Of a stretch of DNA of 64,000 nt, positions 35,462 to 44,084 are shown in pieces (position 1 is the stretch's first letter; every line of letters begins with the position of its first letter). The stretch spans positions 1-64,000 of the forward strand of contig NZ_KN293990.1 in the NCBI RefSeq assembly GCF_000768555.3, given 5' to 3'. This DNA comes from Roseovarius mucosus DSM 17069. Lineage in GTDB: Bacteria; Pseudomonadota; Alphaproteobacteria; Rhodobacterales; Rhodobacteraceae. Under the pieces are notes generated by a model, which was not told the DNA's origin, did no database searches, and was given only the letters and a program-made list of their open reading frames with translations. Made by a program: the position numbers and the translations under genes.

Positions 35462-35839
35462 TCAGCTGACCTCGACCACGGGCGAGGCGAGATGCGGATC
35501 GACCAGCGCCTCGATCTGCGTAGTGCGGCCCATCCAAGGTTCGGGCCGGATGGCTTTCACCCAATCGGCGAAGCTCGGGATGAAGCCGAGATCTTCCTTC
35601 ACATGCTGCTCGCCGACCCAGCGGGTCGGGATGACGCGCCCGGTCGAGAGGGTGAGGGTCGGGCCGAAGATCGTCTCGGCCATGAAGATGCCCTCGGCAT
35701 GGTGGCGCAGCGCCCGGTGCCGAAAGTCAGCGGTGATCTCCTTGCTGGCGTCAAACCAGGCATGCACGGCGATGAAGTCGTCGACCGTGCCGCCCCATTT
35801 CTTCACCGAGGACAGGGCGTGGAGATAGGGATGTGCCAT
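35462..35839 (-). CDS. DUF6915 family protein
   Basis: A 125-residue protein from MAHPYLHALSSVKKWGGTVDDF at 35839; the longer upstream frame is a shadow of the neighbouring gene. ITADFRHRALRHHAEGIFMAE and GRVIPTRWVGEQHVKEDLGFIPS are the family landmarks. The His/Arg-rich helix might bind metal or nucleic acid, but the function is unknown. Confidence 0.8.
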   Translation of the reverse strand: MAHPYLHALSSVKKWGGTVDDFIAVHAWFDASKEITADFRHRALRHHAEGIFMAETIFGPTLTLSTGRVIPTRWVGEQHVKEDLGFIPSFADWVKAIRPEPWMGRTTQIEALVDPHLASPVVEVS

Positions 35840-35849
35840 CGCTACCCCC

Positions 35850-36341
35850 TCAGAAATCATGGGTGGTGAGTTCGGACGACGTGAAACGTTCGTTGAACTC
35901 GAGGTGGATGCAGCGGGCCGCAGCATCGAAGCAGAACTCGCCGTAAGCGCCGTCGTTGTTCTCCCAGCCGCAATGGGTATCGGAGAGCAAGTCGTAGGCA
36001 AGCTGCTCGACGAGATCCTCCAGCGTGAGCTGCCGCATCTCGACCTCAGGGTTGTCCCATGTGAGCGCCGCGTATTCGATCTCGGTCTCCGGGAACTCGA
36101 CCGCGGTCTCGCCCGACCATGCGCCGATGCTTTCGATCTGGCCGCTGTCACCGGCACCATCGAAGGTCACGGTGACATGGGTGATGCCGGCAGCCATGAG
36201 ACCGTCAAACAGGCGATCCTTGTTGCCGGGACGCAGCGCGTCGATCCGGGCCGCGCGCGCGGCATGGGCTGCGAAAATCTGGGCCATGTCGACGGTCGAG
36301 GGTGCCATCGGCGGCGTGAGGGTGGGTTCAGTCAGGGTCAT
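35850..36341 (-). CDS. DUF6878 family protein
   Basis: A 163-residue acidic protein with family landmarks VTVTFDGAGDSGQIESIGAW, LTLEDLVEQLAYDLLSDTHCGWENNDGAYGEFCFD and HLEFNERFTSSE. It is a conserved accessory plasmid gene of unknown function. It is the first gene of a four-gene minus-strand run and is preceded by a long form of the shared leader. Confidence 0.82.
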   Translation of the reverse strand: MTLTEPTLTPPMAPSTVDMAQIFAAHAARAARIDALRPGNKDRLFDGLMAAGITHVTVTFDGAGDSGQIESIGAWSGETAVEFPETEIEYAALTWDNPEVEMRQLTLEDLVEQLAYDLLSDTHCGWENNDGAYGEFCFDAAARCIHLEFNERFTSSELTTHDF

Positions 36342-36400
36342 CGGGTGTCTCCGGTGAGGGGAAGGGATCGGAGCCAGGCCGGGCGATCTCTCTCCCCCGG
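36342..36400 (-). promoter_or_regulatory. Shared leader element, long copy
   Basis: The minus strand reads GGGGGAGAGAGATCG, then CCCGGCCTGGCTCC, a spacer, and TCACCGGAGACACCCG just before the ATG at 36341. It has the same block order as the leader at 38836 with a longer middle. Confidence 0.45.
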
Positions 36401-36443
36401 GGCAAGCTCCAATTCCCCCCTGCCCTCCTCTGTCTCTCAGGCC

Positions 36444-36962
36444 TCACGCCGCGACCTGCAGGACCCGGGCGGCGAAGGCGCGCCAGAGCGGATCGACGAG
36501 CCGCGCATCGAGAAGATCGGCGCGATGGCGCAGCCGCTGCGCCAGATCGGGCTCGCCCCAGGCAGCCACGCGGCCCGCCTGCGCGCGCAGCTGGCTCGCC
36601 TCGGTCACGACGCCACGTGCCTCAGCCGCGCTCGTCACCGGGTGGCACCAGGCGACGGCATAGTCACTGGCGGCCCCCGCCAGCACAAGGCGCTCGTCGC
36701 GGTCGAGGATCGCCAGAAGCTGGGGCGCGGCGTCAGGGGCGATCCCCTCAGCATGATCGATCGCGCCCTGCATGGCCTCAGCCAGCGTTGCGAAGCGGGA
36801 GAGGACCAGAGGGGCGGCCCGGCCCAACATCAGATCAGCCGGCGCGCGGCGCGACAGGGTCAGGGCGAAGGGTTGACTAAGGTCAGCGTCGCCAGCCGGA
36901 ATGTGCGGTGGGATGCCCCGCGCGCGGGCGGTCGGGTGGATCGGCAAGGGCAGGTCGAACAT
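36444..36962 (-). CDS. Conserved hypothetical plasmid protein
   Basis: A 172-residue Ala/Arg/Leu-rich protein (FALTLSRRAPADLMLGRAAPLVLSRFATLAEAMQGAIDHA; RLVLAGAASDYAVAWCHPV). It looks like the plasmid accessory proteins found next to DUF6878, RadC and DUF932 genes. No known domain was seen. Confidence 0.7.
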   Translation of the reverse strand: MFDLPLPIHPTARARGIPPHIPAGDADLSQPFALTLSRRAPADLMLGRAAPLVLSRFATLAEAMQGAIDHAEGIAPDAAPQLLAILDRDERLVLAGAASDYAVAWCHPVTSAAEARGVVTEASQLRAQAGRVAAWGEPDLAQRLRHRADLLDARLVDPLWRAFAARVLQVAA

Positions 36963-37000
36963 GGGAGTATCTCCGACGGCGCGGAAAGCCTCTCTCCCCG
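36963..37000 (-). promoter_or_regulatory. Shared leader element
   Basis: The minus strand reads GGGGAGAGAGGCTTTCCGCG, then CCGTCGGAGATACTCCC and the ATG at 36962. It aligns closely with the copies at 38836 and 46269. Confidence 0.5.
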
Positions 37001-37011
37001 CTTCACCGTCA

Positions 37012-37050
37012 AAGACAAAACCGCTGCCCTCTTCCTCGAAGGGGCAGCGG
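37012..37050 (-). terminator. Rho-independent terminator after the RadC-like gene
   Basis: On the minus strand a 9-bp stem (CCGCTGCCC with its complement, 37021-37029 and 37042-37050) is followed by TTTTGTCTTT. It lies 20 bp past the stop of the RadC-like gene and separates it from the next transcription unit. Confidence 0.7.
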
Positions 37051-37069
37051 TGATAGGTCCGATGGACCC

Positions 37070-37510
37070 TCAGAGCTTACCGAGGGCCCGCAGGCTCAGC
37101 TCCGTCCCCGCACCGACGATGATGTGGTCATGCAGCGTCAGCCCAAGGTACTTGCACCCCTTCTGGATCTCCTTGGTCATGCTGAGATCGGCCTCCGACG
37201 GCGTCGGATCGCCGGACGGGTGGTTGTGAATGAGGATCAGGGCGCTGGCGTTCAGCATCAGCGCCCGCTTGATCACCTCGCGCGGATAGACCGGGACATG
37301 GTCGACCGTGCCGGTCGAGAGAAGCTCATCGGAGATGATGCGATTCTTGCGGTCGAGATAGAGGACGTGGAAGCGTTCGATCGGGCCGCGGACGGTCAGC
37401 GCGCAATAGTCCATCAGCGCCTGCCAGCTGCCGATGACCGGGTTTTGGCTCAGGTAGCGGCCGAGGATGTCACGGGCCTCGAGGACGATGGTTTCTTCTT
37501 GGGGAGTCAT
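37070..37510 (-). CDS. RadC-like JAB domain protein
   Basis: A 146-residue JAB/MPN-fold protein without the N-terminal HhH domain of chromosomal RadC. The zinc motif is LILIHNHPSGDPTPSEAD, and VLYLDRKNRIISDELLSTGTVDHVPVYPREVIKRAL precedes it. Plasmid RadC-like proteins often sit with ssb and DUF932 genes in anti-restriction or establishment regions. Enzymatic activity is unproven for the family. Confidence 0.9.
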   Translation of the reverse strand: MTPQEETIVLEARDILGRYLSQNPVIGSWQALMDYCALTVRGPIERFHVLYLDRKNRIISDELLSTGTVDHVPVYPREVIKRALMLNASALILIHNHPSGDPTPSEADLSMTKEIQKGCKYLGLTLHDHIIVGAGTELSLRALGKL

Positions 37511-37591
37511 GGGGGTTCTCGCTGAATTGCGCAGGCCAAAGCCCCCTGCCCTCTCGGGGCGGGGCCAGTGGCATGCATGTGGAAGGGAAAG

Positions 37592-37620
37592 CGCGACCGC
37601 CGCGCGCGAGGGCGGTCGCG
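37592..37620 (-). terminator. Hairpin terminator after the DUF932 gene
   Basis: A 10-bp perfect stem (CGCGACCGCC / GGCGGTCGCG) with a 9-nt loop lies 16 bp past the DUF932 stop. On the minus strand it is followed by CTTTCCCTTCC, a weak T-rich tail. Confidence 0.5.
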
Positions 37621-37635
37621 TTGTCGGGCCCGGCG

Positions 37636-38835
37636 TCAGCCGACCCGGTCGAGGAGCTTCTTGGCGCGCCCCTCCATTTCGAGGCGGGCGTCCTGCTGGG
37701 TCCTGTCGCGCGCAAGCCGCGTGATGCCCTGCACAAAATCGAAGATGCTCTCGGGCGGGCGGCCCTCTTCCATCAGCACCTTCTCGATGATCTTGCCGGA
37801 ATCGGCCTTCGAGAATCCGCGTTTGCGCAGGAAGTCATCCCGATCCTCATCCGTGCGCGCGACGATCTGCTGCCGCGCCGCCTTGATGCCGTTCACGAAG
37901 CCCTGCGGCGAGGAATTGGCGAAGCGGGTCAGCGCCGGGGCGGCCTCATGCGCGAAGCGAGAAGCGGCGTATTTCGAGTGGCGGATCTTGATCTCCTGGA
38001 AATCCTCGACGCCCCAAAGGTTGCGGTTCTGGCACACCGCCCGCAGGTAGAAGCTCGCCATGCCGAGGGTCTTCGCGCCCACCTCGGAATTCCAGCAGTA
38101 GAAGCCCCGGAAGTAGAGATCGGGGGAGCCATCCGGCAGCCGACCCGCCTCGATCGGGTTGTGATCGTCGACCAGAAACAGGAAGACATCGCGGTCCGAG
38201 GCATAGAGCGTGGTCGTGTCGCGGCTGATTTCGACATCGGGGTTGTAGACCCCGGTCGACCAGTCAAGCACCCCCGGCACCTTCCAGCGCGTGTCGCCCG
38301 TGCCATTGCCCGCGATGCGCTGCACGGCCTCGACCAGCTCATGGTCATGGATGCGGCCATAGTCGGGGCCAGTCACCGCGCGCAGTTCGGTGCGACCGTC
38401 TTCCGTCTCGAAGGTCTTCACCTGCTCGGCCCGGTGGTTGGTCAGACCGTATTGCAGGTTGATACCCGCCAGCGGCGCGGGCAGCTGGCGCAGGTAGGTG
38501 GCCGGGGCTCCGACGATGCTGGCCAGCTGGCCGAAGGCCCAATGCGTGGGCGCGACCGGCTCCTGCGCTTTCGGCAGCATCAGGTGCAACCGTTCGGGAT
38601 TGTCACGCGCGGCCTCGACGCGGATGTCGGCTGTCTGCACCACACGGCTACGGCTGCGTTCGGAGCGGCCTTTCACATTGGCCCAGAGATCATCGAGCGA
38701 CAGATACCGCTCGTCATCCGGCCGGTTGAACCATTCGGACGACACCCGCCCGTTCCGCTCACCCCGGCTCACATCCACTTTCCAGCCACCAGCCCGCGCC
38801 GGCGCGACCGGATCCAGAACTTCTACAACGCCCAT
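37636..38835 (-). CDS. DUF932 domain-containing protein
   Basis: A 399-residue DUF932 protein. Landmarks: LMLPKAQEPVAPTHWAFGQLASIVGAPATYLRQLP, AVTGPDYGRIHDHELVEAVQRI, VFLFLVDDHNPIEAGRLPDGSPDLYFRGFYCWNSEVG and FYLRAVCQNRNLWG. DUF932 proteins are frequent on conjugative plasmids and phages with recombination and anti-restriction genes; their activity is not established. The start is preceded by the shared leader. Confidence 0.9.
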   Translation of the reverse strand: MGVVEVLDPVAPARAGGWKVDVSRGERNGRVSSEWFNRPDDERYLSLDDLWANVKGRSERSRSRVVQTADIRVEAARDNPERLHLMLPKAQEPVAPTHWAFGQLASIVGAPATYLRQLPAPLAGINLQYGLTNHRAEQVKTFETEDGRTELRAVTGPDYGRIHDHELVEAVQRIAGNGTGDTRWKVPGVLDWSTGVYNPDVEISRDTTTLYASDRDVFLFLVDDHNPIEAGRLPDGSPDLYFRGFYCWNSEVGAKTLGMASFYLRAVCQNRNLWGVEDFQEIKIRHSKYAASRFAHEAAPALTRFANSSPQGFVNGIKAARQQIVARTDEDRDDFLRKRGFSKADSGKIIEKVLMEEGRPPESIFDFVQGITRLARDRTQQDARLEMEGRAKKLLDRVG

Positions 38836-38878
38836 CGGCTATCTCCCGTGACAGGCGCCAGGAGCCACTCTCCCAGCC
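38836..38878 (-). promoter_or_regulatory. Shared leader element before DUF932
   Basis: The minus strand reads GGGAGAGTGGCTCCTGGCGC, then CTGTCACGGGAGATAGCCG and the ATG at 38835. Nearly the same ~40-nt leader precedes the ParB-like gene (46269) and the gene at 36962. It includes the ribosome site but is far longer than one, so it may carry an operator or RNA-level control. Confidence 0.55.
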
Positions 38879-39036
38879 TTCAACCTGTCACCGGGAAACC
38901 GGCCCTTCTCTTACTCTCAAACACGGATGTGAGGGGCGGCTATGCGGACAGAGCGGACGTTGCGGCCCTTCGACAGTTGTCCGCACTCCCGCCCGAAGCG
39001 GACACGGCCATCGTAGCGTCTGGCAGCTTCTGGCTT

Positions 39037-40107
39037 CTACCTGAGAGCTTGATTGTAGCGTTCTCTAAGTTCCTCGGTCCAAGTGTTCCAAAGGTTGCAC
39101 TTGGACAAAATCAGATATCTTGCGACTTGCTGAACGTTATAGACCTCATAAGGCCCAAGACGGTTGGTCTCAGAGGAAAATGCGTGGGCAGTCATTTTGT
39201 TGCGCAAGTACTCGCTAAAATTGATCGCGTCCGGGAGTGAAATCTGACGATCTCTAACCTCAGCACCATCAGAATAGTCCGAAAGCTGATTTAGCATTTC
39301 ATATACGGGCACTTCAGATTGGCCACCTCGGGTCACCCAATCAATCGTTCTTTCCGGATCAATCCCAGCTTTATGCAAACGTTCTTTGAATTTTCTCAGG
39401 AACTTAGGCTCCCAGTAAGGCGTTCCCTTAATATTTCGCGGATTTTCTCTACTTGCCTTTACGCCGAGATCAAGCTCTTCGATGGCCGAATATGCAAGGT
39501 TTATCGCTACAGACGTTCTCACACGCGAGGCAAAATTGGCAGTGTGTTTTTCAAACGCCTGCCCATACCGAGGATGCATTGACCATGGCGTTACACTCTC
39601 GGTTTCGTAACTCATTGCCAGCTTATGAATTGCATAGACAAGCCTATTGTTTCCCCAAGCTGCAGCAGCGACTGCTACTGCAACCGGAAGGGTGTCGCGA
39701 TAAGTAAACCATTGAAATAGGCCATCTCTTCGAAAAAGGTTCTCAAAGGTTATCTGCCGATCTGCTTGGTCATCAGAGAGTTCGAACCCGGAAGTAGGTG
39801 GGTTTTTAACTACCGGGAATCCCTCAAGAATGACGTTCGCTGCGCAGACCAATTGAATAATATTGTTCGCCTCGGTTTGCTCTGTCTCAAGCATAAGCAA
39901 CCTCCCGACTTGTTGTCCTTCCTGTCGGATACCTATGTCCTCTAACGCACTGGCCTGGGCTAATTCGCTCATACCAGTTTCGGAGAAGGCATATCGCGTA
40001 GATGGGTCAGGAATGTCTCGTGTGGACCAGTTTGCAGTGGCGCAAATTGAATGGATCAAATCAATTTCACTGGGTCTGAACACAAGGAAGCTACAAAACT
40101 CTGGCAT
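39037..40107 (-). CDS. Hypothetical protein with HEPN-like C-terminus
   Basis: A 356-residue protein, lower in GC than its neighbours. I do not recognise the family. The second half has AINLAYSAIEELDLGVKAS and, ~90 residues later, R302-NKMTA-H308 in EYLRNKMTAHAFS, which fits the HEPN Rx4-6H ribonuclease motif. There is no antitoxin partner beside it. It is inserted between the DUF932 and ssb genes of the plasmid backbone, so a stand-alone defence or abortive-infection role is plausible but not shown. Confidence 0.7.
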   Translation of the reverse strand: MPEFCSFLVFRPSEIDLIHSICATANWSTRDIPDPSTRYAFSETGMSELAQASALEDIGIRQEGQQVGRLLMLETEQTEANNIIQLVCAANVILEGFPVVKNPPTSGFELSDDQADRQITFENLFRRDGLFQWFTYRDTLPVAVAVAAAAWGNNRLVYAIHKLAMSYETESVTPWSMHPRYGQAFEKHTANFASRVRTSVAINLAYSAIEELDLGVKASRENPRNIKGTPYWEPKFLRKFKERLHKAGIDPERTIDWVTRGGQSEVPVYEMLNQLSDYSDGAEVRDRQISLPDAINFSEYLRNKMTAHAFSSETNRLGPYEVYNVQQVARYLILSKCNLWNTWTEELRERYNQALR

Positions 40108-40290
40108 TGGTCCCCCGTGAAATGTGTATAATCTGTAATCGTTCGGCCCAACTTTGCAAAGCCCGCTTGCTGCGCATTGCAGACACTGGTCCTGCCCGCG
40201 GCACGCGTAACTGTGGACTCGAAGCTACCTTGCGGCAGTGCCCCGAGCCCGGCGAGTTTCCCCGCCGGGCCCGCGGGGGAGACACCGTTC

Positions 40291-40695
40291 TCAGAACGGG
40301 ATCTCGTCGTCGCGGTCGACCAGCTCGGGGTTTTCGTTCTTGGCCGACTTCGGGCGGCTCAGGAAGTCGACCTTCTCGGCGATGATCTCGCAGCCGTAGC
40401 GGTCGTTCCCCATGCTGTCGATCCACTTGGTGTAGTGGATGCGGCCGTGGACGAGGACCTTCATGCCCTTTTCGCAATGCTCCGCGACCGTCTTGCCGAG
40501 ACCGTTGAAGCAGGTGATGCGGTGCCATTCGGTGTCCATGACCCGGTAGCCGTTCTCGTCGCGCAGCACGCGACCTTCCGAGAGGCGGGGGCGCGAGGTG
40601 GCGAGGCTGAAGTTGGTGATCTTGGTGCCGCCCTGAGTGGTGCGGACTTCGGGGGTCTGACCGATGTTGCCGGCGAGGATGACGATGTTCTGCAT
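40291..40695 (-). CDS. ssb: Single-stranded DNA-binding protein
   Basis: A 134-residue OB-fold SSB from MQNIVILAGNIGQTPEVRTTQGG at 40695; the longer open frame upstream lacks family sequence. Core segments KITNFSLATSRP and TEWHRITCFNGLGKTVAEHCEKGMKVLVHGRIHYTKW are typical. It ends in DDEIPF, the conserved acidic tip that recruits partner proteins. This is a plasmid-encoded SSB for replication or conjugative entry. Confidence 0.96.
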   Translation of the reverse strand: MQNIVILAGNIGQTPEVRTTQGGTKITNFSLATSRPRLSEGRVLRDENGYRVMDTEWHRITCFNGLGKTVAEHCEKGMKVLVHGRIHYTKWIDSMGNDRYGCEIIAEKVDFLSRPKSAKNENPELVDRDDEIPF

Positions 40696-41118
40696 GGTAA
40701 GCTTCCTTCTGTGTCCTGTCTTCGGGACCGTCCCTTCGACAAGACCCGGAAAAAGCCCGTCGGGTGACGCGTGCACGGTGGGCGGAACGGCCGCCGGAAA
40801 CCCCCAGAGGACCGGGGTGGAGCGGGCAGCCCCAAAGGGGGCAACACGGCCCGGGCTGACGCGGGGTTGCGCGCGAGAGCCCGAACGGGATTAGGGGATT
40901 GTCAGTCGAAGGGATGGCCCAGAAGACAGAGATACGCGGGGAGCCCATGCCGGACCCTGTCACCCTGCCAATCGGGGCAACTTGACCCCCAGTTCAGCAC
41001 CTCACTGGCGGCGACGACAAACAACACCCCGCCACCCCTGCCCTTGCCTTCCGGGAGTTGCAGCGCCCCACTGCGGCGGAGTATCGATACCGGGACATTC
41101 AGGACACGGAGCGCATCA

Positions 41119-41439
41119 ATGGCTGATTTCGATCTCGACGCACTGTCGCTCGGCGAGCTGAAGAAAATGCAGAAGGACGTCGCCAAGGCGATTTCAACCT
41201 ATGAGGATCGGCAGAAGGCGGAAGCCCGCGCCAAGGTAGAAGCTCTCGCCCGGGAACTGGGCTACTCCTTTGCCGAACTTGTCGGCACCGATACGAAATC
41301 CGCGCGCGCGCCTGCCGCGGCAAAATACCGGCATCCTGAAAACCCGGCACTCACCTGGTCGGGCCGGGGGCGCAAACCGCAGTGGTTCGTTGAGGCGTTG
41401 GAGGCGGGGAAGACCGCGAGCGACCTGGCCATCAGTTGA
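41119..41439 (+). CDS. H-NS family nucleoid-associated protein
   Basis: A 106-residue protein from MADFDLDALSLGELKKMQKDVAKAI. The N-terminal half is a coiled-coil oligomerisation domain; the C-terminal DNA-binding domain has YRHPENPALTWSGRGRKPQWFVEALEAGKTASDLAI with the WxGRGRxPxW hallmark. Plasmid-borne H-NS proteins commonly silence AT-rich acquired DNA, which fits the several lower-GC inserts here. Confidence 0.93.
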   Translation: MADFDLDALSLGELKKMQKDVAKAISTYEDRQKAEARAKVEALARELGYSFAELVGTDTKSARAPAAAKYRHPENPALTWSGRGRKPQWFVEALEAGKTASDLAIS

Positions 41440-41628
41440 AGACTTGACGTACGCGATCCGGCTCAGAGCGGCCGTCCGACTTCATCGCACGAACGGTTGT
41501 TTCATTTGGAGCCTAAGCTGCCTAGCAGCGCCTTCCGAAGTCTGGGAGGAAGCCACTAAAACGGCCAGACCTTGTTCTGTGGCTGTCTCTGATAGGTGCA
41601 CTCTTTGTGAACGCTTGCCGCATTGTGC

Positions 41629-42681
41629 CTATTGGTTCATGGGATTGGCGAACCTTATCTCCCGCTCAACATAAGCGAGTATTTTGGGTGCCCAGTAGTA
41701 TCCGTATGGATATTTCATTGTATCCGCTTCGTCGAATTTCGCAGCCGTTCGTTTAACACATTCACTAGGCAAAATTGCGTCTACTTGCCTCTTCATTTCA
41801 GCACTTGTGGCTGCACCAACGTTCTCGGCCGGTCCAAAATAAATCGAACCAAGGCGACGACCAACTTCGAGCGTATTCGACTCTAAGATAACAACTGATG
41901 AGAGCGAGACTACCCGTCTGGAAACTCGTATACAGAGGGTCTCGATCACCTTCCAATCGCCACGGTTCAAAGCTTTCTCGGTGCTCATGATCGCTACGAT
42001 TTCGTCTAACGAGCCCACTACGGCATCTCTTTCCTTGGCCGGAAGGAACGAATGAGAGTACTGCCTTACTATGCCCAGGACAATTTGGAACTCGTGAGGA
42101 TCGGTATTTGCCATCCAACCGAACTCGCCGTGGATCAATTCGGCGTAATCCCACAGATGGCTGCCGAAGTAGCCGAGGTTCAATGCCGCTACTAGACGTT
42201 CTCGAGGGAAGGCATAAGCCTCCGGAAGGGTAAAGTTGGGGAAATGGGTTTTGAACGTTGACGGGTTGGTACCTAGGCTTCCCACTATATCGTCCCAGAA
42301 CAGGAGGCTGACAGCTGACTTGCCCTCACTGACCCTTTTATCGGAGTACAACCTCACTTCCATCTGAAGCTTTGCGTCACGATCCCGAGTGGTCGCAATA
42401 TATATCGTGTTGAGTGCAGGCTCGAAAGCGTCGGAATTCTCCACTTCCGCTTTAACTAGATCGATCTTCAACGGTGCTGCGTACCGTTTGCATTGAACTC
42501 CGATCTTCCGTCCGATGTCGTCCGGCCCGAAGATATCGACACCTTGCTGTTGCTGACCCGGACGACCGTTCGCGGCCAGATCAGGCGAATTCCAACGGAG
42601 ACGTAGAGCATCCAAGGCAATGGCTTCGAAATCCTGCCAATTCTTCGGTTTCGGGACTTCGAGAGAATGAATTGATGTCAT
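41629..42681 (-). CDS. PD-(D/E)xK (Mrr-like) nuclease domain protein
   Basis: A 350-residue protein, lower in GC than its surroundings. The N-terminus NWQDFEAIALDALRLRW, then QGVDIFG (Asp49) and IGVQCKRY (Gln63-x-Lys65), is the Mrr/Cap4-type nuclease module used in many defence effectors. Residues 150-350 are helical and unassigned; they could be a sensor. No NTPase or partner gene is adjacent. I infer a single-gene type IV-like restriction or abortive-infection nuclease. Confidence 0.75.
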   Translation of the reverse strand: MTSIHSLEVPKPKNWQDFEAIALDALRLRWNSPDLAANGRPGQQQQGVDIFGPDDIGRKIGVQCKRYAAPLKIDLVKAEVENSDAFEPALNTIYIATTRDRDAKLQMEVRLYSDKRVSEGKSAVSLLFWDDIVGSLGTNPSTFKTHFPNFTLPEAYAFPRERLVAALNLGYFGSHLWDYAELIHGEFGWMANTDPHEFQIVLGIVRQYSHSFLPAKERDAVVGSLDEIVAIMSTEKALNRGDWKVIETLCIRVSRRVVSLSSVVILESNTLEVGRRLGSIYFGPAENVGAATSAEMKRQVDAILPSECVKRTAAKFDEADTMKYPYGYYWAPKILAYVEREIRFANPMNQ

Positions 42682-42962
42682 TGATTTCCTTGGGTGGCCG
42701 GTTGTTTCACAGTGTATACTTTACTGGCACGAAGCATAAAAGCGGACGTTCAATGCCGCAACGCAAACGGCTGCTCCGTTCGGCACAGCGGACCTTCGCC
42801 CATCACGCAGCGAACGCCCGCTCCCCCGCCCTGCGCGCAGCAATGTATCCGCCAACCGGCACACGGGCGGTCCTCAGATCGGCACCGACGATCATTCGGT
42901 CGCCGATAGACTCGGGGCGCACCTGCGCCGTGCCCGGGCGCTGGAGAAGTGAGGCCGAAGCC

Positions 42963-43127
42963 TCACCCGAAGGGATCGTACTCCGAGACGATCATAACCT
43001 CGTCGCCGTCGATTTCATCGGCGGGGACGGCGCCGTAGGATCCATCCCCTGCCTGGAAGACGACGATCGAGACCATGAGGGTGGCGGCGAGGGAGGCTGC
43101 GAAGGCGTGTGCATCTTTGCGGGACAT
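42963..43127 (-). CDS. Small hydrophobic peptide gene
   Basis: Fifty-four residues: MSRKDAHAFAASLAATLMVS, then IVVFQAGDG and an acidic tail ending SEYDPFG. A positively charged start and one hydrophobic helix suggest a membrane or exported peptide. An AGGAG site lies 9 nt before the ATG. No family was recognised. Confidence 0.5.
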   Translation of the reverse strand: MSRKDAHAFAASLAATLMVSIVVFQAGDGSYGAVPADEIDGDEVMIVSEYDPFG

Positions 43128-43510
43128 CTGTTTGGCTCCTGTCTTGGAGGCGGGGGACCATTCCCCGCGCGACAGGACCCCGCAGGCCCGAATACTGGCT
43201 GACATCACCGGGTGCGTTCGGCTCGTCCGAATCCGCCCGGCGGCACGGGCGTGCCCGTAGTCCGACCCCTCGCGGGTTGATCTCGAAGACGGGATTCGGG
43301 GCAAGGAAGGGAATGGCGAGCGGGGGATAGTGCCCTGACGACTGGAGCCGGTTGTCCCGCTGATGCTTTTGCCTCCAACCTCCCGGCCTAGATCTTGGTT
43401 GAAGACGTCCTTCCTTGGGGATGGTTCCTTTGGCGCCCCGCGACATCCGGGACAAGGTTGTGATGGATGAGAGGCCCGCGCTTGGACGGGCCCCTCGGTT
43501 TCAGTTGGGC
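43128..43510. other. Gap with hairpin after the 43511 gene
   Basis: About 380 bp without a credible gene. A GC-rich hairpin at 43471-43496 (GAGGCCCG with CGGGCCCCTC) lies just past the stop of the minus-strand gene at 43511 and may terminate it, although no T-run follows. Confidence 0.45.
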
Positions 43511-43984
43511 TCAGGCGGCCAGGTCCGCGCCCCCTGCCCTCTCGCCCTCTTCATCGCCGACGATTTCAAGTCGCGCATTGCGGTATCCTTCCTTGGCGAT
43601 CCAAAGCTCGGCCGCGGTGATGGATTCTGCCAAATGCAGCAGCTCGGTGTTGCCGCCGAAGTCCAGAAGCACGCGCACCTGCCCGGGCTTCGGATCCTCG
43701 GCCACCTCGAAGACGAGGGTGCTGTCAGCGGAATGGCTGCGCATGATGGTCACGAGGATCACCCCGTCCGAGGAGAAGTTGCCCTCATGCAGCGTGAACG
43801 ACGCGGGAGCCGTCCAGGTCGGATAGGCCCGGGGCGGCTCCTTCTTCACGAGACGGCCTACACCGTTCGAGCGCTCCCAGGCCGCCAGCTTCTTGGTGAA
43901 GCGTGCCGGGGGCTTGGGGCTGCCGTCGGTGTAGCGAATGAGCGCCCCGAGGGGGGCTGTGTCGATGATGGTTGTTGCAGACAT
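43511..43984 (-). CDS. Conserved hypothetical plasmid protein
   Basis: A 157-residue protein (APLGALIRYTDGSPKPPARFTKKLAAWERSNG; FTLHEGNFSSDGVILVTIMRSHSADSTLVFEV). This pattern is found next to ParB-like/RepABC genes on rhodobacterial plasmids. An AT-rich leader precedes it. No catalytic motif was seen. Confidence 0.7.
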   Translation of the reverse strand: MSATTIIDTAPLGALIRYTDGSPKPPARFTKKLAAWERSNGVGRLVKKEPPRAYPTWTAPASFTLHEGNFSSDGVILVTIMRSHSADSTLVFEVAEDPKPGQVRVLLDFGGNTELLHLAESITAAELWIAKEGYRNARLEIVGDEEGERAGGADLAA

Positions 43985-44084
43985 GATTCCTCATTCCGAA
44001 TGCGAGTAATCGCACTCATCTTATTGATATTGTTATGTTATAGGGTGATTGGGGGCGGAATGCCCGCCCCCCTGCTGGAACACG

